DNA of 64,000 nt, taken from the NCBI GenBank assembly GCA_020723285.1, contig DYJE01000029.1, forward strand, positions 1-64,000, in the 5' to 3' direction. Source of the stretch: Desulforapulum autotrophicum (GTDB taxonomy: Bacteria; Desulfobacterota; Desulfobacteria; Desulfobacterales; Desulfolunaceae). The notes under the pieces are model-generated. The model was not told where the DNA came from and made no database searches. It saw only the letters and a list, made by a program, of their open reading frames with translations. The translations under genes and the position numbers were made by a program. This document shows, piece by piece, positions 18,331-26,164 of the stretch. Within the stretch, counting starts at the first letter, position 1. Every line of letters begins with the position of its first letter.

Positions 18331-18424
18331 TTGGACTCGTAAAAAGTCACCCGATGGCTATGGAAAAAAGCCCAGAGGCCAAACACTATAACGCCGCATA
18401 TGGGACTTTTTACGACGCCATCAA
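18331..18424. repeat. Inverted-repeat element between vgrG and DUF2169 gene (48-bp repeat copy 2)
   Basis: TCGTAAAAAGTC (18337-18348) and its exact complement GACTTTTTACGA (18404-18415) bound about 55 bp. The right half (18377-18424) is identical to bases 4-51 of the window and inverted relative to 49608-49651. The left half shares AAAAGTCACCCGATGGCT with 50300-50317. It runs into the stop codon of vgrG (18421-18423). It looks like a small MITE- or REP-like element that has landed at the end of the gene. Confidence 0.75.
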
Positions 18425-20580
18425 TTTTGATTGATGCTCGTCCCGTTCATGGTGATTTTGCCTGAAGCGTTCACAGACACATTCGCACCGTCAAGCTTGA
18501 TGTCGCCGTTTTTGGTGAGGGTCACGGTAGCGCCCCCGGCACGAATGATCACATCGCCACCGCTGCTCGTGATGGAAACGTTTTTGCCGGCCGTGGTCGT
18601 CACATGTTCCTGTGCGCTCGCCGACATATTTCGATCCACCGTCAGAGACGCATTGCCGCCCACCCTGACCGTCATGTCCTTGCCCACATCCCCGGTGCTG
18701 TTTTCACCGATGATGCTTTTGTGATTTTTGCCAACATCGACGGTCTCATTCCCCTTCACACGGATGTCTGCGTCTTCGCCAATGGTGTTCCGATAATTTT
18801 TCCCCACTTCAACGGTTTTGTCTTCACCGGTGACTTCGTCAAGATTTTTACCGATTTTGACGTTCATGTTCTCGCCGATGGTTTCACTGTGATTTTTCCC
18901 CACGATTATGGTTTTGTCGTTCTTGATGTCATCTTTCTGGTCGTGGCCCACGGTTTTGCTGCGGTCGTTCGTGATATCAAGCTTGTCATCATGTCCGACG
19001 GCCGTTCTTCGGTCGTTCAGAATTTCGGTGTTCATATCCTTCTGGGCGTGGATGTAGATTTCCTCTTTGCCTTTCAGGTCTTCAAACCGCAGTTCATTGA
19101 AACCTTCGCCTTTCACGGTGTGGGTCTTGATGGTGCTTCGAGTTTTATGCACGGGCAGATTGTAGGGAGGTGCGTGTTTGTCGTTGAACACTGTGCCAAC
19201 CACCACGGGCCGGTCAGGATCGCCATCCAGAAAATCCACCAGCACTTCCTGCCCGATCCGGGGGGTAAAGATGGTTTCACAGCCTTTGCCGCTGCCAGCC
19301 CAGATCTGTGACACACGGACCCAGCAGCTGCTGAGTTCCTCCTTGCCGACCAGGTCCCAGTGAAATCTGATTTTGATCCGGCCGAGTTCGTCGGTGTAGA
19401 TCACCTCATTTTCCGGCCCTGAGACCACGGCGCTCTGAAGTCCTTTAACAGACGGTTTTGGAAGCAACTGAGGTCTGAAAGTCACATCCGAGGGAATGCA
19501 GGTGAAGGTGTTCCCATAGGTGGTTCCTTCCCTGGATTCTTCAAGCTCCCTTAGGACCTGGGGCTGCTTTCCCTCGTGAACCACACGTTTGACAATGTAA
19601 TCGGCGTCACTCTCGAATGCATACCGAGGCCGGAGCGTGAATGCGTGTCCGGGGGCCAGCATACGGCAAACACCTTTGCCCGAGCATTCCGCCCGACGCC
19701 AGGTTTCAATCTGAAGACGATTACGGGCCATGCGCTGTGCCGTTTTTTCATCGAGAACGTATCCAGGGTAATCGTATATTTCGTAAAACAGCGGATTTTT
19801 CTCGGTTTCTGCTCGGGCATAACAGGTTTTGACAAGGGTGTAATCATAGTCACGCAGATGAATCTGCTCGGTGACCACCCGTCTCACGGTAGTGAATTCA
19901 GTGATGTGATCCTCGAAATTGACAAGTTCTCCCTTTGCGGCCAGATTCACCGTCCGGGTCTTTCCTTCGATGGGATCATGAAAATGATGGGTGTCGGTGA
20001 TCACGAGAATCGCCTTGTCCTCCTTGAAGCGGTGATAAAAAAACATCCCTTCGTCGGCCATGATCCGCCGCATGAAATCCATGTCCGTTTCACGGTACTG
20101 GACGCAGTAATCCCTGGGCGCGTAGTTTTCTGCAAGCTCCATGGTATAGGTCCCCTCAAAAATCCGCCCACCCTTAAGGACCTCCTCGACAATCTGTGGG
20201 ACGGTCATCTTTTGAAAGATTCGGATGTTACGGCTCCGTGTCAGGGCGAACAGCTCGGGTTCCACAACGATCCGGAACAGACGGTACCGCCCCCTTGACG
20301 GTAGTTCCTCGTATTCGGTGATCAGGCCGTAATAATACCGGATCGAACTCCTGCCCCGGATGCTCCCTTTCACCCGTTTTCGTAAAAGATCGTCAGGTGA
20401 CAGATGCCTTTCCGGTACGATGACGAGTTCCGCCCGATAGGAAGAAAAAAGATCCTCTTCAAGATGAAATTCATAAACATCATGGTTTTGACCGTCGATG
20501 GCGATCTCAAACTGTCGCACGTTCCTGAACAAAAGAAAGGGATCGCCCGACGCAAGGGCCGGGTCACGTTCAAGGGTCAT
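18421..20580 (-). CDS. vgrG: T6SS spike protein VgrG (TssI)
   Basis: A full-length 719-residue VgrG. The N-terminal gp27-like part contains YCVQYRETDMDFMRRIMADEG (about residues 160-180, a family hallmark), the gp5 OB-fold contains TDELGRIKIRFHWD and SCWVRVSQ, and GQEVLVDFLDGDPDRPVV follows. The C-terminus is a triple-stranded beta-helix needle made of many short D-x-T-x-x-V-G-K/E-N repeats from about 540 to 700. No effector domain is fused, which fits the separate PAAR-like, adaptor and effector genes downstream. No other T6SS structural genes lie in the window. The last codon abuts a repeat element. Confidence 0.95.
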   Translation of the reverse strand: MTLERDPALASGDPFLLFRNVRQFEIAIDGQNHDVYEFHLEEDLFSSYRAELVIVPERHLSPDDLLRKRVKGSIRGRSSIRYYYGLITEYEELPSRGRYRLFRIVVEPELFALTRSRNIRIFQKMTVPQIVEEVLKGGRIFEGTYTMELAENYAPRDYCVQYRETDMDFMRRIMADEGMFFYHRFKEDKAILVITDTHHFHDPIEGKTRTVNLAAKGELVNFEDHITEFTTVRRVVTEQIHLRDYDYTLVKTCYARAETEKNPLFYEIYDYPGYVLDEKTAQRMARNRLQIETWRRAECSGKGVCRMLAPGHAFTLRPRYAFESDADYIVKRVVHEGKQPQVLRELEESREGTTYGNTFTCIPSDVTFRPQLLPKPSVKGLQSAVVSGPENEVIYTDELGRIKIRFHWDLVGKEELSSCWVRVSQIWAGSGKGCETIFTPRIGQEVLVDFLDGDPDRPVVVGTVFNDKHAPPYNLPVHKTRSTIKTHTVKGEGFNELRFEDLKGKEEIYIHAQKDMNTEILNDRRTAVGHDDKLDITNDRSKTVGHDQKDDIKNDKTIIVGKNHSETIGENMNVKIGKNLDEVTGEDKTVEVGKNYRNTIGEDADIRVKGNETVDVGKNHKSIIGENSTGDVGKDMTVRVGGNASLTVDRNMSASAQEHVTTTAGKNVSITSSGGDVIIRAGGATVTLTKNGDIKLDGANVSVNASGKITMNGTSINQN

Positions 20581-20627
20581 GGGTTCGTCCTTTCCAAAAG
20601 GTTTGATACAGATTTTGCAAAGACCTT

Positions 20628-20852
20628 TTAACTCAATAATTTATTAGCATCAGGAGCAGCCTTATCGTGAACACAAAATCTATCATTTGAACATATCGGA
20701 TACCTGTGGGGCAATACCACATGAAGGGAATCATGTAAACCACGTTGTTTGGCAAACCTTTTCCGCCAAACCCGGCATGAGGCCATGGAGGGATGTGTGG
20801 AGAGACGGACAAGCGACGGGCCTTCGATCAAAACCAAAATCCCGCGACCCCG
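20628..20852. repeat. ~225-bp direct repeat, copy A (upstream of vgrG)
   Basis: Matches 23182-23408 in the same orientation, very closely in the first ~130 bp and less so further on. Shared blocks include TTAACTCAATAATTTATTAG, GAACACAAAATCTATCATTT and CGGATACCTGTGGGGCAATA. The block contains the small inverted repeat TGTGG-N7-CCACA. Copy A lies 48 bp upstream of vgrG's start; copy B lies upstream of the next minus-strand operon. It is the only feature I see in the 315-bp gap 20581-20895. Short open frames of 69 codons on the minus strand align between copies, but so does the DNA as a whole. Confidence 0.8.
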
Positions 20853-20895
20853 GCTTCAACAGTAATCTGGGTTATAAGGATTTGATAGGGGATTA

Positions 20896-21489
20896 TCATT
20901 TTTCGGAATTTTTTTTTAACAACCTCCGGGCTGATTTGATTGAATTAACATGTTTGCCTTTTAATTTATTTGTCAAATATTCGTCAATCACTAAAGAAGG
21001 GGTATTGATATCTAATTTCAATACAACAGGCACATTTAATTGATCAGAACTTGGTGCGGTCGCAGAATAAAGTGCAATTATTTTAATATTTCCGTCATGA
21101 TAATAATCCATAAATGACATCGCCTCAATATCATCACAGGCCCAAGGCCTTATACTGCCCGCTATACCAAGAGTATCAATAGCACTAACACTTGCATTAT
21201 TATCATTAAATAATAAGACAGAACAAATTGATGGATCGTCTTCGGGTGAGTTTCGAATAGACGGAACTATATAAAATGTCTTTTTATTAATACTAATTTT
21301 AAATGATTGATTATCACTTGGTTCAAGCCCTTTTGTATCTTTATTTCTGTGAGTATTCGTATGATTAACGATAAGCTTTTTTGCCATAGAGACATTAACA
21401 GCAGTTACATGGGCCTTATCTAAACCAAACACTATAGACGTGTTAACAAGAAAAATTGAAAATAACACAATAAATATTTTATTTATCAT
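20896..21489 (-). CDS. Exported protein, probable immunity protein of the muramidase
   Basis: 197 residues with a clear signal peptide ([19 protein letters not shown]). The rest has no family I recognise; it carries an acidic middle and a Lys-rich C-terminus. It overlaps the end of the muramidase gene by 11 bp, so it is co-translated, and it is markedly AT-rich. An exported small protein co-translated with a peptidoglycan-cleaving effector is the standard layout for a periplasmic immunity protein. That role is inferred from context only. Confidence 0.75.
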   Translation of the reverse strand: MINKIFIVLFSIFLVNTSIVFGLDKAHVTAVNVSMAKKLIVNHTNTHRNKDTKGLEPSDNQSFKISINKKTFYIVPSIRNSPEDDPSICSVLLFNDNNASVSAIDTLGIAGSIRPWACDDIEAMSFMDYYHDGNIKIIALYSATAPSSDQLNVPVVLKLDINTPSLVIDEYLTNKLKGKHVNSIKSARRLLKKNSEK

Positions 21490-22765
21490 AACGTTTGTAA
21501 GCCTTCTTCATTTTGTTATCGTAATTGTTTTCAGCATAACCTTCACCATTGTAATTTTCTGCAAATATTACCCAATTTTTTTTTATTGCTGCCTGCCTAA
21601 GAATTTCATTCGACTTTACGAAATTTACAAACGCTTTTAAATGTTCTCTTTCTGATCGGCACATACCTTCAACAAAAGAAAAAATGGTTTTGTAACCAGC
21701 GGCAACATAATTGAAGCCCATGATCTGGAATTTACCCCAAGAGCAAGCTTTTAATGCTGCTTCCTTATCTAACGAGTATGCTTTAGCCAATTTGGAATAA
21801 CTATTGCCATATAGGTCATAATCATGCAGCGCCCCAGAAGCGACTAGCTCCTTATTGCCTTTTGATGCTTTTTTATAATGTTTACGGCTTGATATATCAG
21901 GATTGACTTTGTCATATTTCCTTTTCGGTTTTGTTCTTTTTGAGAATTGGTGCCTTTCATAGAGAATTGTTGGTCGATTTCTTTTATCAAAGGATTCAGC
22001 CTTCGTTTCTACTTCGGCTACAGCTTTAATCACTGCCACTTCGCAACCTATACTTTTCGCCGCATTCACATAATCCTCTTCGGTTATTTTTTCTCCAGTA
22101 TAGCCTCCAAGAAAATCCAGCTTCACCTGATCGTTTGTCACTTTTTTAAATGGCAAACCTTTCTCAGTGGTTTTTTTCTTGGTTTTTGGTCCTTTGCCAT
22201 CCCCATAATTTCCGTGTGACTTGCCTTTGGACTTCGTTGTCTCAGGATATTCAGGTGGGGTGACTGGATTTTTATCCGCTCGTTTCGGGTCTACAATCGG
22301 CATGCCATCGGGATCTTTGGGATGTGGCATTGTTTTTCCGGCAAACTTAGTCTTGGGGCTTGCCAGTGTGACCAGCTTATTGCCCCAACCGGAGGTAATT
22401 TCAGTTATTTTTTTCCACGTGCCGTTCAAACGCGCTATGGAAATTTTGACCAGATCTTCGGGAGAGTCTGTCAGTATGGTCGGCAATCGGCCATCGTTTG
22501 TTGTGGATAGTATTTCACTTTTGCCGCTGTAATTCAGGCGCATTTTGGCATTTTTAATAGGGTTTCGTTCACGATCGAGTAGCAGCACGTCCACTTTACA
22601 AACAGCTTCTGCTTTTAAAGCAATGAGTTGGCCCAAGCCTATCCGGTCAGGGTCTTTTATGCCGTTGATGGTTTGCAGTTGCTGGACGGTGGTCCCATAA
22701 CGACGGGCGATTTCACTCAACGTGTCTCCCGCTTTAACAGTATAGAACTTTGTGGGATCAGGCAT
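21479..22765 (-). CDS. LysM - beta-sandwich - N-acetylmuramidase (DUF3380), T6SS effector candidate
   Basis: 428 residues from the ATG at 22765, chosen because GGAGGT precedes it and the longer frame would run deep into the upstream gene. Domains in order: LysM at about 5-50 ([20 protein letters not shown]); a transthyretin-like beta-sandwich at about 55-140; a Lys/Pro-rich linker; and from about 235 a DUF3380-type N-acetylmuramidase with [11 protein letters not shown], whose Glu is the likely catalytic acid, then [13 protein letters not shown] and [11 protein letters not shown]. It should cleave the peptidoglycan glycan chain. It overlaps the upstream gene by 8 bp and the downstream immunity candidate by 11 bp. 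Composition is AT-rich relative to the chromosome around it. Confidence 0.88.
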   Translation of the reverse strand: MPDPTKFYTVKAGDTLSEIARRYGTTVQQLQTINGIKDPDRIGLGQLIALKAEAVCKVDVLLLDRERNPIKNAKMRLNYSGKSEILSTTNDGRLPTILTDSPEDLVKISIARLNGTWKKITEITSGWGNKLVTLASPKTKFAGKTMPHPKDPDGMPIVDPKRADKNPVTPPEYPETTKSKGKSHGNYGDGKGPKTKKKTTEKGLPFKKVTNDQVKLDFLGGYTGEKITEEDYVNAAKSIGCEVAVIKAVAEVETKAESFDKRNRPTILYERHQFSKRTKPKRKYDKVNPDISSRKHYKKASKGNKELVASGALHDYDLYGNSYSKLAKAYSLDKEAALKACSWGKFQIMGFNYVAAGYKTIFSFVEGMCRSEREHLKAFVNFVKSNEILRQAAIKKNWVIFAENYNGEGYAENNYDNKMKKAYKRYDK

Positions 22766-23087
22766 CTTCCACCTCCGGTCCCTCTTCGTCCTCCATGACT
22801 TCGTATTCTTCGGTGATGTCCCATAACCCCGACCGATTGCATGCCCAGGCAACGAGTTCTTCCTGTTTTTTCGTAAATAATCGGTTCGAAATGCCGAATT
22901 TGTCTGTCCTGAGAGTCGTAATATATGTGCCGTCTGGCTTTGTGATCTTAACAGGCATGAGGCTGTAATCTATGCCATTATAGTTTCCGGCTTCATGCAT
23001 TTCGCTAAAATCGAATGCCAGACTGTATTCATCATCCGGTCCCGGCTGATTTTTTTCGGAACTTGTTATTTTTACACCGTTTGCCAT
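22758..23087 (-). CDS. Small acidic protein leading the muramidase operon, unknown function
   Basis: 109 residues, no family recognised. It has no signal peptide, contains [20 protein letters not shown] and [17 protein letters not shown], and ends in a strongly acidic tail. It is the first gene of a three-gene operon (this gene, muramidase, exported protein) with 8-11-bp overlaps. Its place directly before a LysM effector could mean an adaptor or chaperone; this is inference. Copy B of the 225-bp repeat begins 95 bp upstream. Confidence 0.7.
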   Translation of the reverse strand: MANGVKITSSEKNQPGPDDEYSLAFDFSEMHEAGNYNGIDYSLMPVKITKPDGTYITTLRTDKFGISNRLFTKKQEELVAWACNRSGLWDITEEYEVMEDEEGPEVEDA

Positions 23088-23181
23088 AAAGCCTCCCAGT
23101 TATTTTAAATGAACGGAACTATCTTTGCATGGGCACACATTGAGCGATCGCGCTTTCTTCAGTTGTTGAGGTCTTGATTTA

Positions 23182-23408
23182 TTAACTCAATAATTTATTA
23201 GCAGCAGGAGCAGCCTCATCGTGAACACAAAATCTATCATTTGAATATATCGGATACCTGTGGGGCAATACCACATGATGGGGATCTTGTAAATCACGTT
23301 GTTTGGCAAAACGGTTACGTTTACCCCGGTGTGAGGCCGTGGAGGAATGAAGGGAGAGCCGGGCAAGCGACGATGTTCCATCCTGCCCCAAAATGTCGTA
23401 AACCCGGC
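23182..23408. repeat. ~225-bp direct repeat, copy B (upstream of muramidase operon)
   Basis: Partner of 20628-20852, same orientation. Together the two copies bracket the three-gene muramidase operon (20896-23087). This copy occupies most of the 409-bp gap between that operon and coaD. I see no convincing promoter hexamers in it, although its position upstream of two minus-strand operons would suit a shared 5' regulatory region. Confidence 0.8.
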
Positions 23409-23496
23409 CTCATGGCCGGAAAAACTGTTGTTCGATTGAGAAAAACTATGATAGAGCTTAAGACCATTAAATCAATCATTGAAAAAAGGACCGTTC

Positions 23497-23988
23497 ATGC
23501 CGACCATCGCCATATACCCCGGAACCTTTGATCCGTTGACCTTCGGCCATGTGGATCTCGTGGAAAGAGGGATCAAGATTTTCGACAAAGTCATCGTGTC
23601 TGTTCTGAACAATAAAAAGAAAAAACCTCTTTTTACCGTGGAAGAGCGGGTGGACATGATCCGGGAAAGCCTGAAGAATTACTCCAGGGTGGAAGTGTCC
23701 TCCTTTGACGGCCTGATCATGGATTATGCCATCGAAAAAAACGCTCAGGCCATATTGCGTGGCATGCGGGCTGTCTCCGATTTCGAAAACGAATTCCAGA
23801 TGGCCATGTTCAACCGCCGCCTGAACCGTGAAATCCAGACGGTGTTTCTCATGACCGGCATGCGCTGGATATTCATCAGCAGCACCGGTGTCAAGGAACT
23901 GGCCAGTTTCGGGGGCGAAGTCAAAGGGCTTGTGCCTCCGGTGGTGGAACGGAGACTCAGGGAAAAGTACGAAAAAGGCGGATTCTGA
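23497..23988 (+). CDS. coaD: Phosphopantetheine adenylyltransferase
   Basis: Transfers AMP from ATP to 4'-phosphopantetheine, the penultimate step of coenzyme A synthesis. The 163-residue protein begins MPTIAIYPGTFDPLTFGHVD, with the nucleotidyltransferase T/HxGH-type motif TFGHVD, and has the family motifs LRGMRAVSDFENEFQMA and ISSTGVKELA. The start at 23497 is chosen over 23479 because AGGA lies seven bases upstream and the family starts here. The next gene begins 1 bp after its stop. Confidence 0.95.
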   Translation: MPTIAIYPGTFDPLTFGHVDLVERGIKIFDKVIVSVLNNKKKKPLFTVEERVDMIRESLKNYSRVEVSSFDGLIMDYAIEKNAQAILRGMRAVSDFENEFQMAMFNRRLNREIQTVFLMTGMRWIFISSTGVKELASFGGEVKGLVPPVVERRLREKYEKGGF

Positions 23989-23989
23989 C

Positions 23990-24883
23990 ATGGACCTCTG
24001 GCAGCTGCACATCTTCACGAAAGTCGTCGAACTGAAAAGCTTTTCCAAGGCAGGCGCAGCCATCCACCTGTCACAGCCCACGGTGAGCAGCCACATCAAG
24101 GATCTTGAAGATCATTTTGAATGCCGCCTCATCGACAGGATGGGCAAAGAAGCCCTGCCCACCAAAGCCGGGGCTCTTCTCTACGGATACGCCAGAAAAC
24201 TCCTGACCCTGAAAAATGAAACGGAAACCGCCCTGGCCCAGTTCAAGGGCAAAACCAAAGGTCATCTGGTGGTGGGCGGCAGCACCATTCCCGGCGGTTA
24301 CATCCTTCCCCAGATTATCGGCTCCTTTATCAAAAACTATCCCGAAGTCACCGTATCCCTTGAAATCGGGGACACGGAAGACATCGTCAAGGCCATTCGT
24401 GAAGGACTGATCGAAATCGGTCTGGTGGGTGCACGGTACAGTGACAAGAACCTGATTCAGGAAGAGGTGATCAGGGACAGCATGGCCCTGGTGATCCCCC
24501 CGGACCACACATGGAAAGACCTTCGCCGTGTCACCCTCGACATGCTGAAAGACGAGCCCTTCATCGCACGGGAATACGGCTCAGGCACGTTGAAATCCCT
24601 TACACGGAGCCTTCAGGACGCGGGCTCGGAGAGTTCGGCCTTAAAAATCGTGGCCACCATGGGAAACACAGCGGCCGTCCGCCAGGGCGTAAAAAGCGGC
24701 ATCGGAGTATCCATCCTCTCCACCAAGGCGGTGGAAGACGATCTCGCAAACGGCAAACTCCTGGCCCTTGACGTGGAAGGTGTGGACCTCAGCCGTTATT
24801 TTTTCCTGACCACCCACCGATCCCGGACCCTGTCTCCCCTGTGCCAGAGTTTTGCGGAAGCCATACGGGAGGCCGGTCTTTGA
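23990..24883 (+). CDS. LysR-family transcriptional regulator
   Basis: 297 residues. The N-terminal winged helix-turn-helix has FTKVVELKSFSKAGAAIHLS and QPTVSSHIKDLE; a periplasmic-binding-protein-like effector domain follows from about residue 90 (GHLVVGGSTIPGGYILP). It starts 1 bp after coaD's stop and so is probably co-transcribed. The sequence style is like the CysL/selenium-metabolism-associated LysR subgroup, but target and inducer cannot be read from the sequence. A rho-independent terminator overlaps its 3' end. Confidence 0.9.
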   Translation: MDLWQLHIFTKVVELKSFSKAGAAIHLSQPTVSSHIKDLEDHFECRLIDRMGKEALPTKAGALLYGYARKLLTLKNETETALAQFKGKTKGHLVVGGSTIPGGYILPQIIGSFIKNYPEVTVSLEIGDTEDIVKAIREGLIEIGLVGARYSDKNLIQEEVIRDSMALVIPPDHTWKDLRRVTLDMLKDEPFIAREYGSGTLKSLTRSLQDAGSESSALKIVATMGNTAAVRQGVKSGIGVSILSTKAVEDDLANGKLLALDVEGVDLSRYFFLTTHRSRTLSPLCQSFAEAIREAGL

Positions 24884-24905
24884 AAAGAGAAACCGGCCTT
24901 TTAAT
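24870..24905 (+). terminator. Rho-independent terminator after lysR
   Basis: AGGCCGGT and ACCGGCCT form an 8-bp stem around a ~17-nt loop containing the lysR stop codon, followed by TTTTAATT. It closes the coaD-lysR unit. Confidence 0.75.
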
Positions 24906-24914
24906 TCTGGGCCT

Positions 24915-25118
24915 TCACCCTGAAATCCGGTAGTCCGGCCCCACACTGCCCCAGCGGGTGTGACGCATCCAGTTCCATCTTCGCTCTGTGGGCGCTCGTC
25001 TTTCCATCTTGCTTTTCCGTTTGTCGTAACCCAGGGGCATCACGTTGTACAGCGTCCGCCGGTCATCTTCGTAACGGCGGTCAAAACCGCTGCGCAGATC
25101 CATGGTGTAATCATCCAT
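24915..25118 (-). CDS. Small Arg-rich protein, unknown function
   Basis: 67 residues beginning MDDYTMDLRSGFDRRYEDDRR, with later KMERRAPTERRWNW and RWGSVGPDYRI. I do not recognise a family. It is supported by AGGAGG five bases before the ATG and by its isolated position with nothing coding opposite. The DRRYEDDRR/ERRAPTERR pattern is reminiscent of short proteins common in sulfate reducers. It carries no signal peptide. High net charge could suit nucleic-acid or membrane contact, but this is a guess. Confidence 0.65.
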   Translation of the reverse strand: MDDYTMDLRSGFDRRYEDDRRTLYNVMPLGYDKRKSKMERRAPTERRWNWMRHTRWGSVGPDYRISG

Positions 25119-25318
25119 AGCAACCTCCTGTCATGCTTGGTCTGTAATTCAATCATCGGCCCCGGGAAAAAACATGACTGCAGCATGGAACGGAACGTCA
25201 TCGTCGTTGGGAGGGTGAACTGCCGGGTATCGTAACAGCCGGGGCCACAGGTGATGTGAAAGATACTCCATCTTACCACAACCCCGTCTGAAAATGCAAA
25301 GGCTCCCCTTATAAATTC

Positions 25319-25347
25319 TTGACACAACGGCCGGTTACAAGTATTTA
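25319..25347 (+). promoter_or_regulatory. Candidate promoter for the IHF/HU gene
   Basis: TTGACA (25319-25324), a 17-bp spacer, then TATTTA (25342-25347). It lies about 75 bp before the ihfA start in an otherwise empty 300-bp gap. Confidence 0.45.
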
Positions 25348-25422
25348 TCACTGAATTCTTAAAACCCTGATGATCCATACAATCATTTATATTAATTGCA
25401 ACAAAGCGGAATAAAAGACACC

Positions 25423-25713
25423 ATGACTCTTACAAAAGCCGATATTGTCGACACCGTTACGGAACGGTTGGGATACTCCAAAATCAGATCTTCCGAAGTT
25501 ATTGAAACCGTTCTTGAAATCATGAAAAAATCCCTGGAAAACGGCGAAGATGTCCTGATTTCAGGATTCGGAAAGCTCTGCGTCAAGGACAAGGACGCCA
25601 GGAAAGGCCGGAATCCCGCCACAGGAGAAGACCTGATCCTTGATAAACGCCGCGTTGTCACCTTCAAAAGCTCAACGATTCTGAGAAACAGAGTCAACGA
25701 CAAAAAAGCCTGA
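25423..25713 (+). CDS. ihfA: Integration host factor alpha-type DNA-bending protein
   Basis: 96 residues from ATG 25423, the expected IHF-alpha length. It has the IHF-alpha start MTLTKADIVDTV, then DVLISGFGKLCVKDKDARKG, and the DNA-intercalating GRNPATGE loop with its Pro. IHF bends DNA at promoters, often sigma-54-type ones, and helps recombination. The frame is open nine codons further upstream, but the family start is at 25423. The gene converges with the S24/S26-like gene and overlaps its 3' end by 20 bp. HU is the alternative assignment. Confidence 0.88.
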   Translation: MTLTKADIVDTVTERLGYSKIRSSEVIETVLEIMKKSLENGEDVLISGFGKLCVKDKDARKGRNPATGEDLILDKRRVVTFKSSTILRNRVNDKKA

Positions 25714-26164
25714 TTCTCCGTCTTATCGAAAGAAACGCTGATGAGAACCGGAGGATCAGATTCATGCGGCTGAAAAGGGCGATCCACTTCCGCTCCGGGC
25801 CCAGCCCCGCCCAGACAGGCCGCCCGTTTCTCGTCACGGATTCCAGGATTCCCAGAACATATTTCCCTGGAATCCGTGTGTCGGTCTCCCGGACATGATC
25901 CCCTTTGAACACGGTGTTTCCCTTCCCGACAGCCATGACCCTGTGAATGACAAGACACGATGAAAAAGGATGGAGAAAGGCCAGAACATCCCCAGGATAT
26001 ACCGGTTTTCCTGTGAGTGGGGCAACCGTCAGGGTGTCCCCGTCACGGATCAGCGGATACATGCTGTTCCCTCCGCAGATAAAACGGCACCTTTTTCCTT
26101 CTGAAAGAAGCGGTGCAATAAGATGGCCCATTTCATCCGCCGGAACCGAAACCGTCTGTTTCAA
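25694..26164 (-). CDS. S24/S26 signal-peptidase-like protein of the RiPP operon
   Basis: 156 residues with the type I signal peptidase/LexA-like fold: catalytic Ser34 in GNSMYPLI, then VYPGDVLAF, IHRV (74-77) and VFKGDH (85-90), which carry the His and Lys candidates. No N-terminal membrane anchor is visible; the C-terminus is hydrophobic and Arg-rich (SSAFLSIRRRIRLF). Small proteins of this type recur in RiPP operons, where they may trim the leader or act after export. Its ATG overlaps the stop of the P-loop gene by 4 bp. It is the last gene of the six-gene operon. Confidence 0.82.
   Translation of the reverse strand: MKQTVSVPADEMGHLIAPLLSEGKRCRFICGGNSMYPLIRDGDTLTVAPLTGKPVYPGDVLAFLHPFSSCLVIHRVMAVGKGNTVFKGDHVRETDTRIPGKYVLGILESVTRNGRPVWAGLGPERKWIALFSRMNLILRFSSAFLSIRRRIRLFCR

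Noticed and set aside
18500-19000. Short regular repeats that could suggest a CRISPR array
   Set aside because: They encode the VGKN/VGHD beta-helix needle of VgrG in frame; repeat length and spacing vary and there are no unique spacers.
9210-23087. Prophage interpretation of the VgrG island
   Set aside because: VgrG and PAAR resemble phage spike proteins, but there is no integrase, capsid, portal, terminase or tail tube. DUF2169, DUF4150 and LysM effectors point to T6SS.
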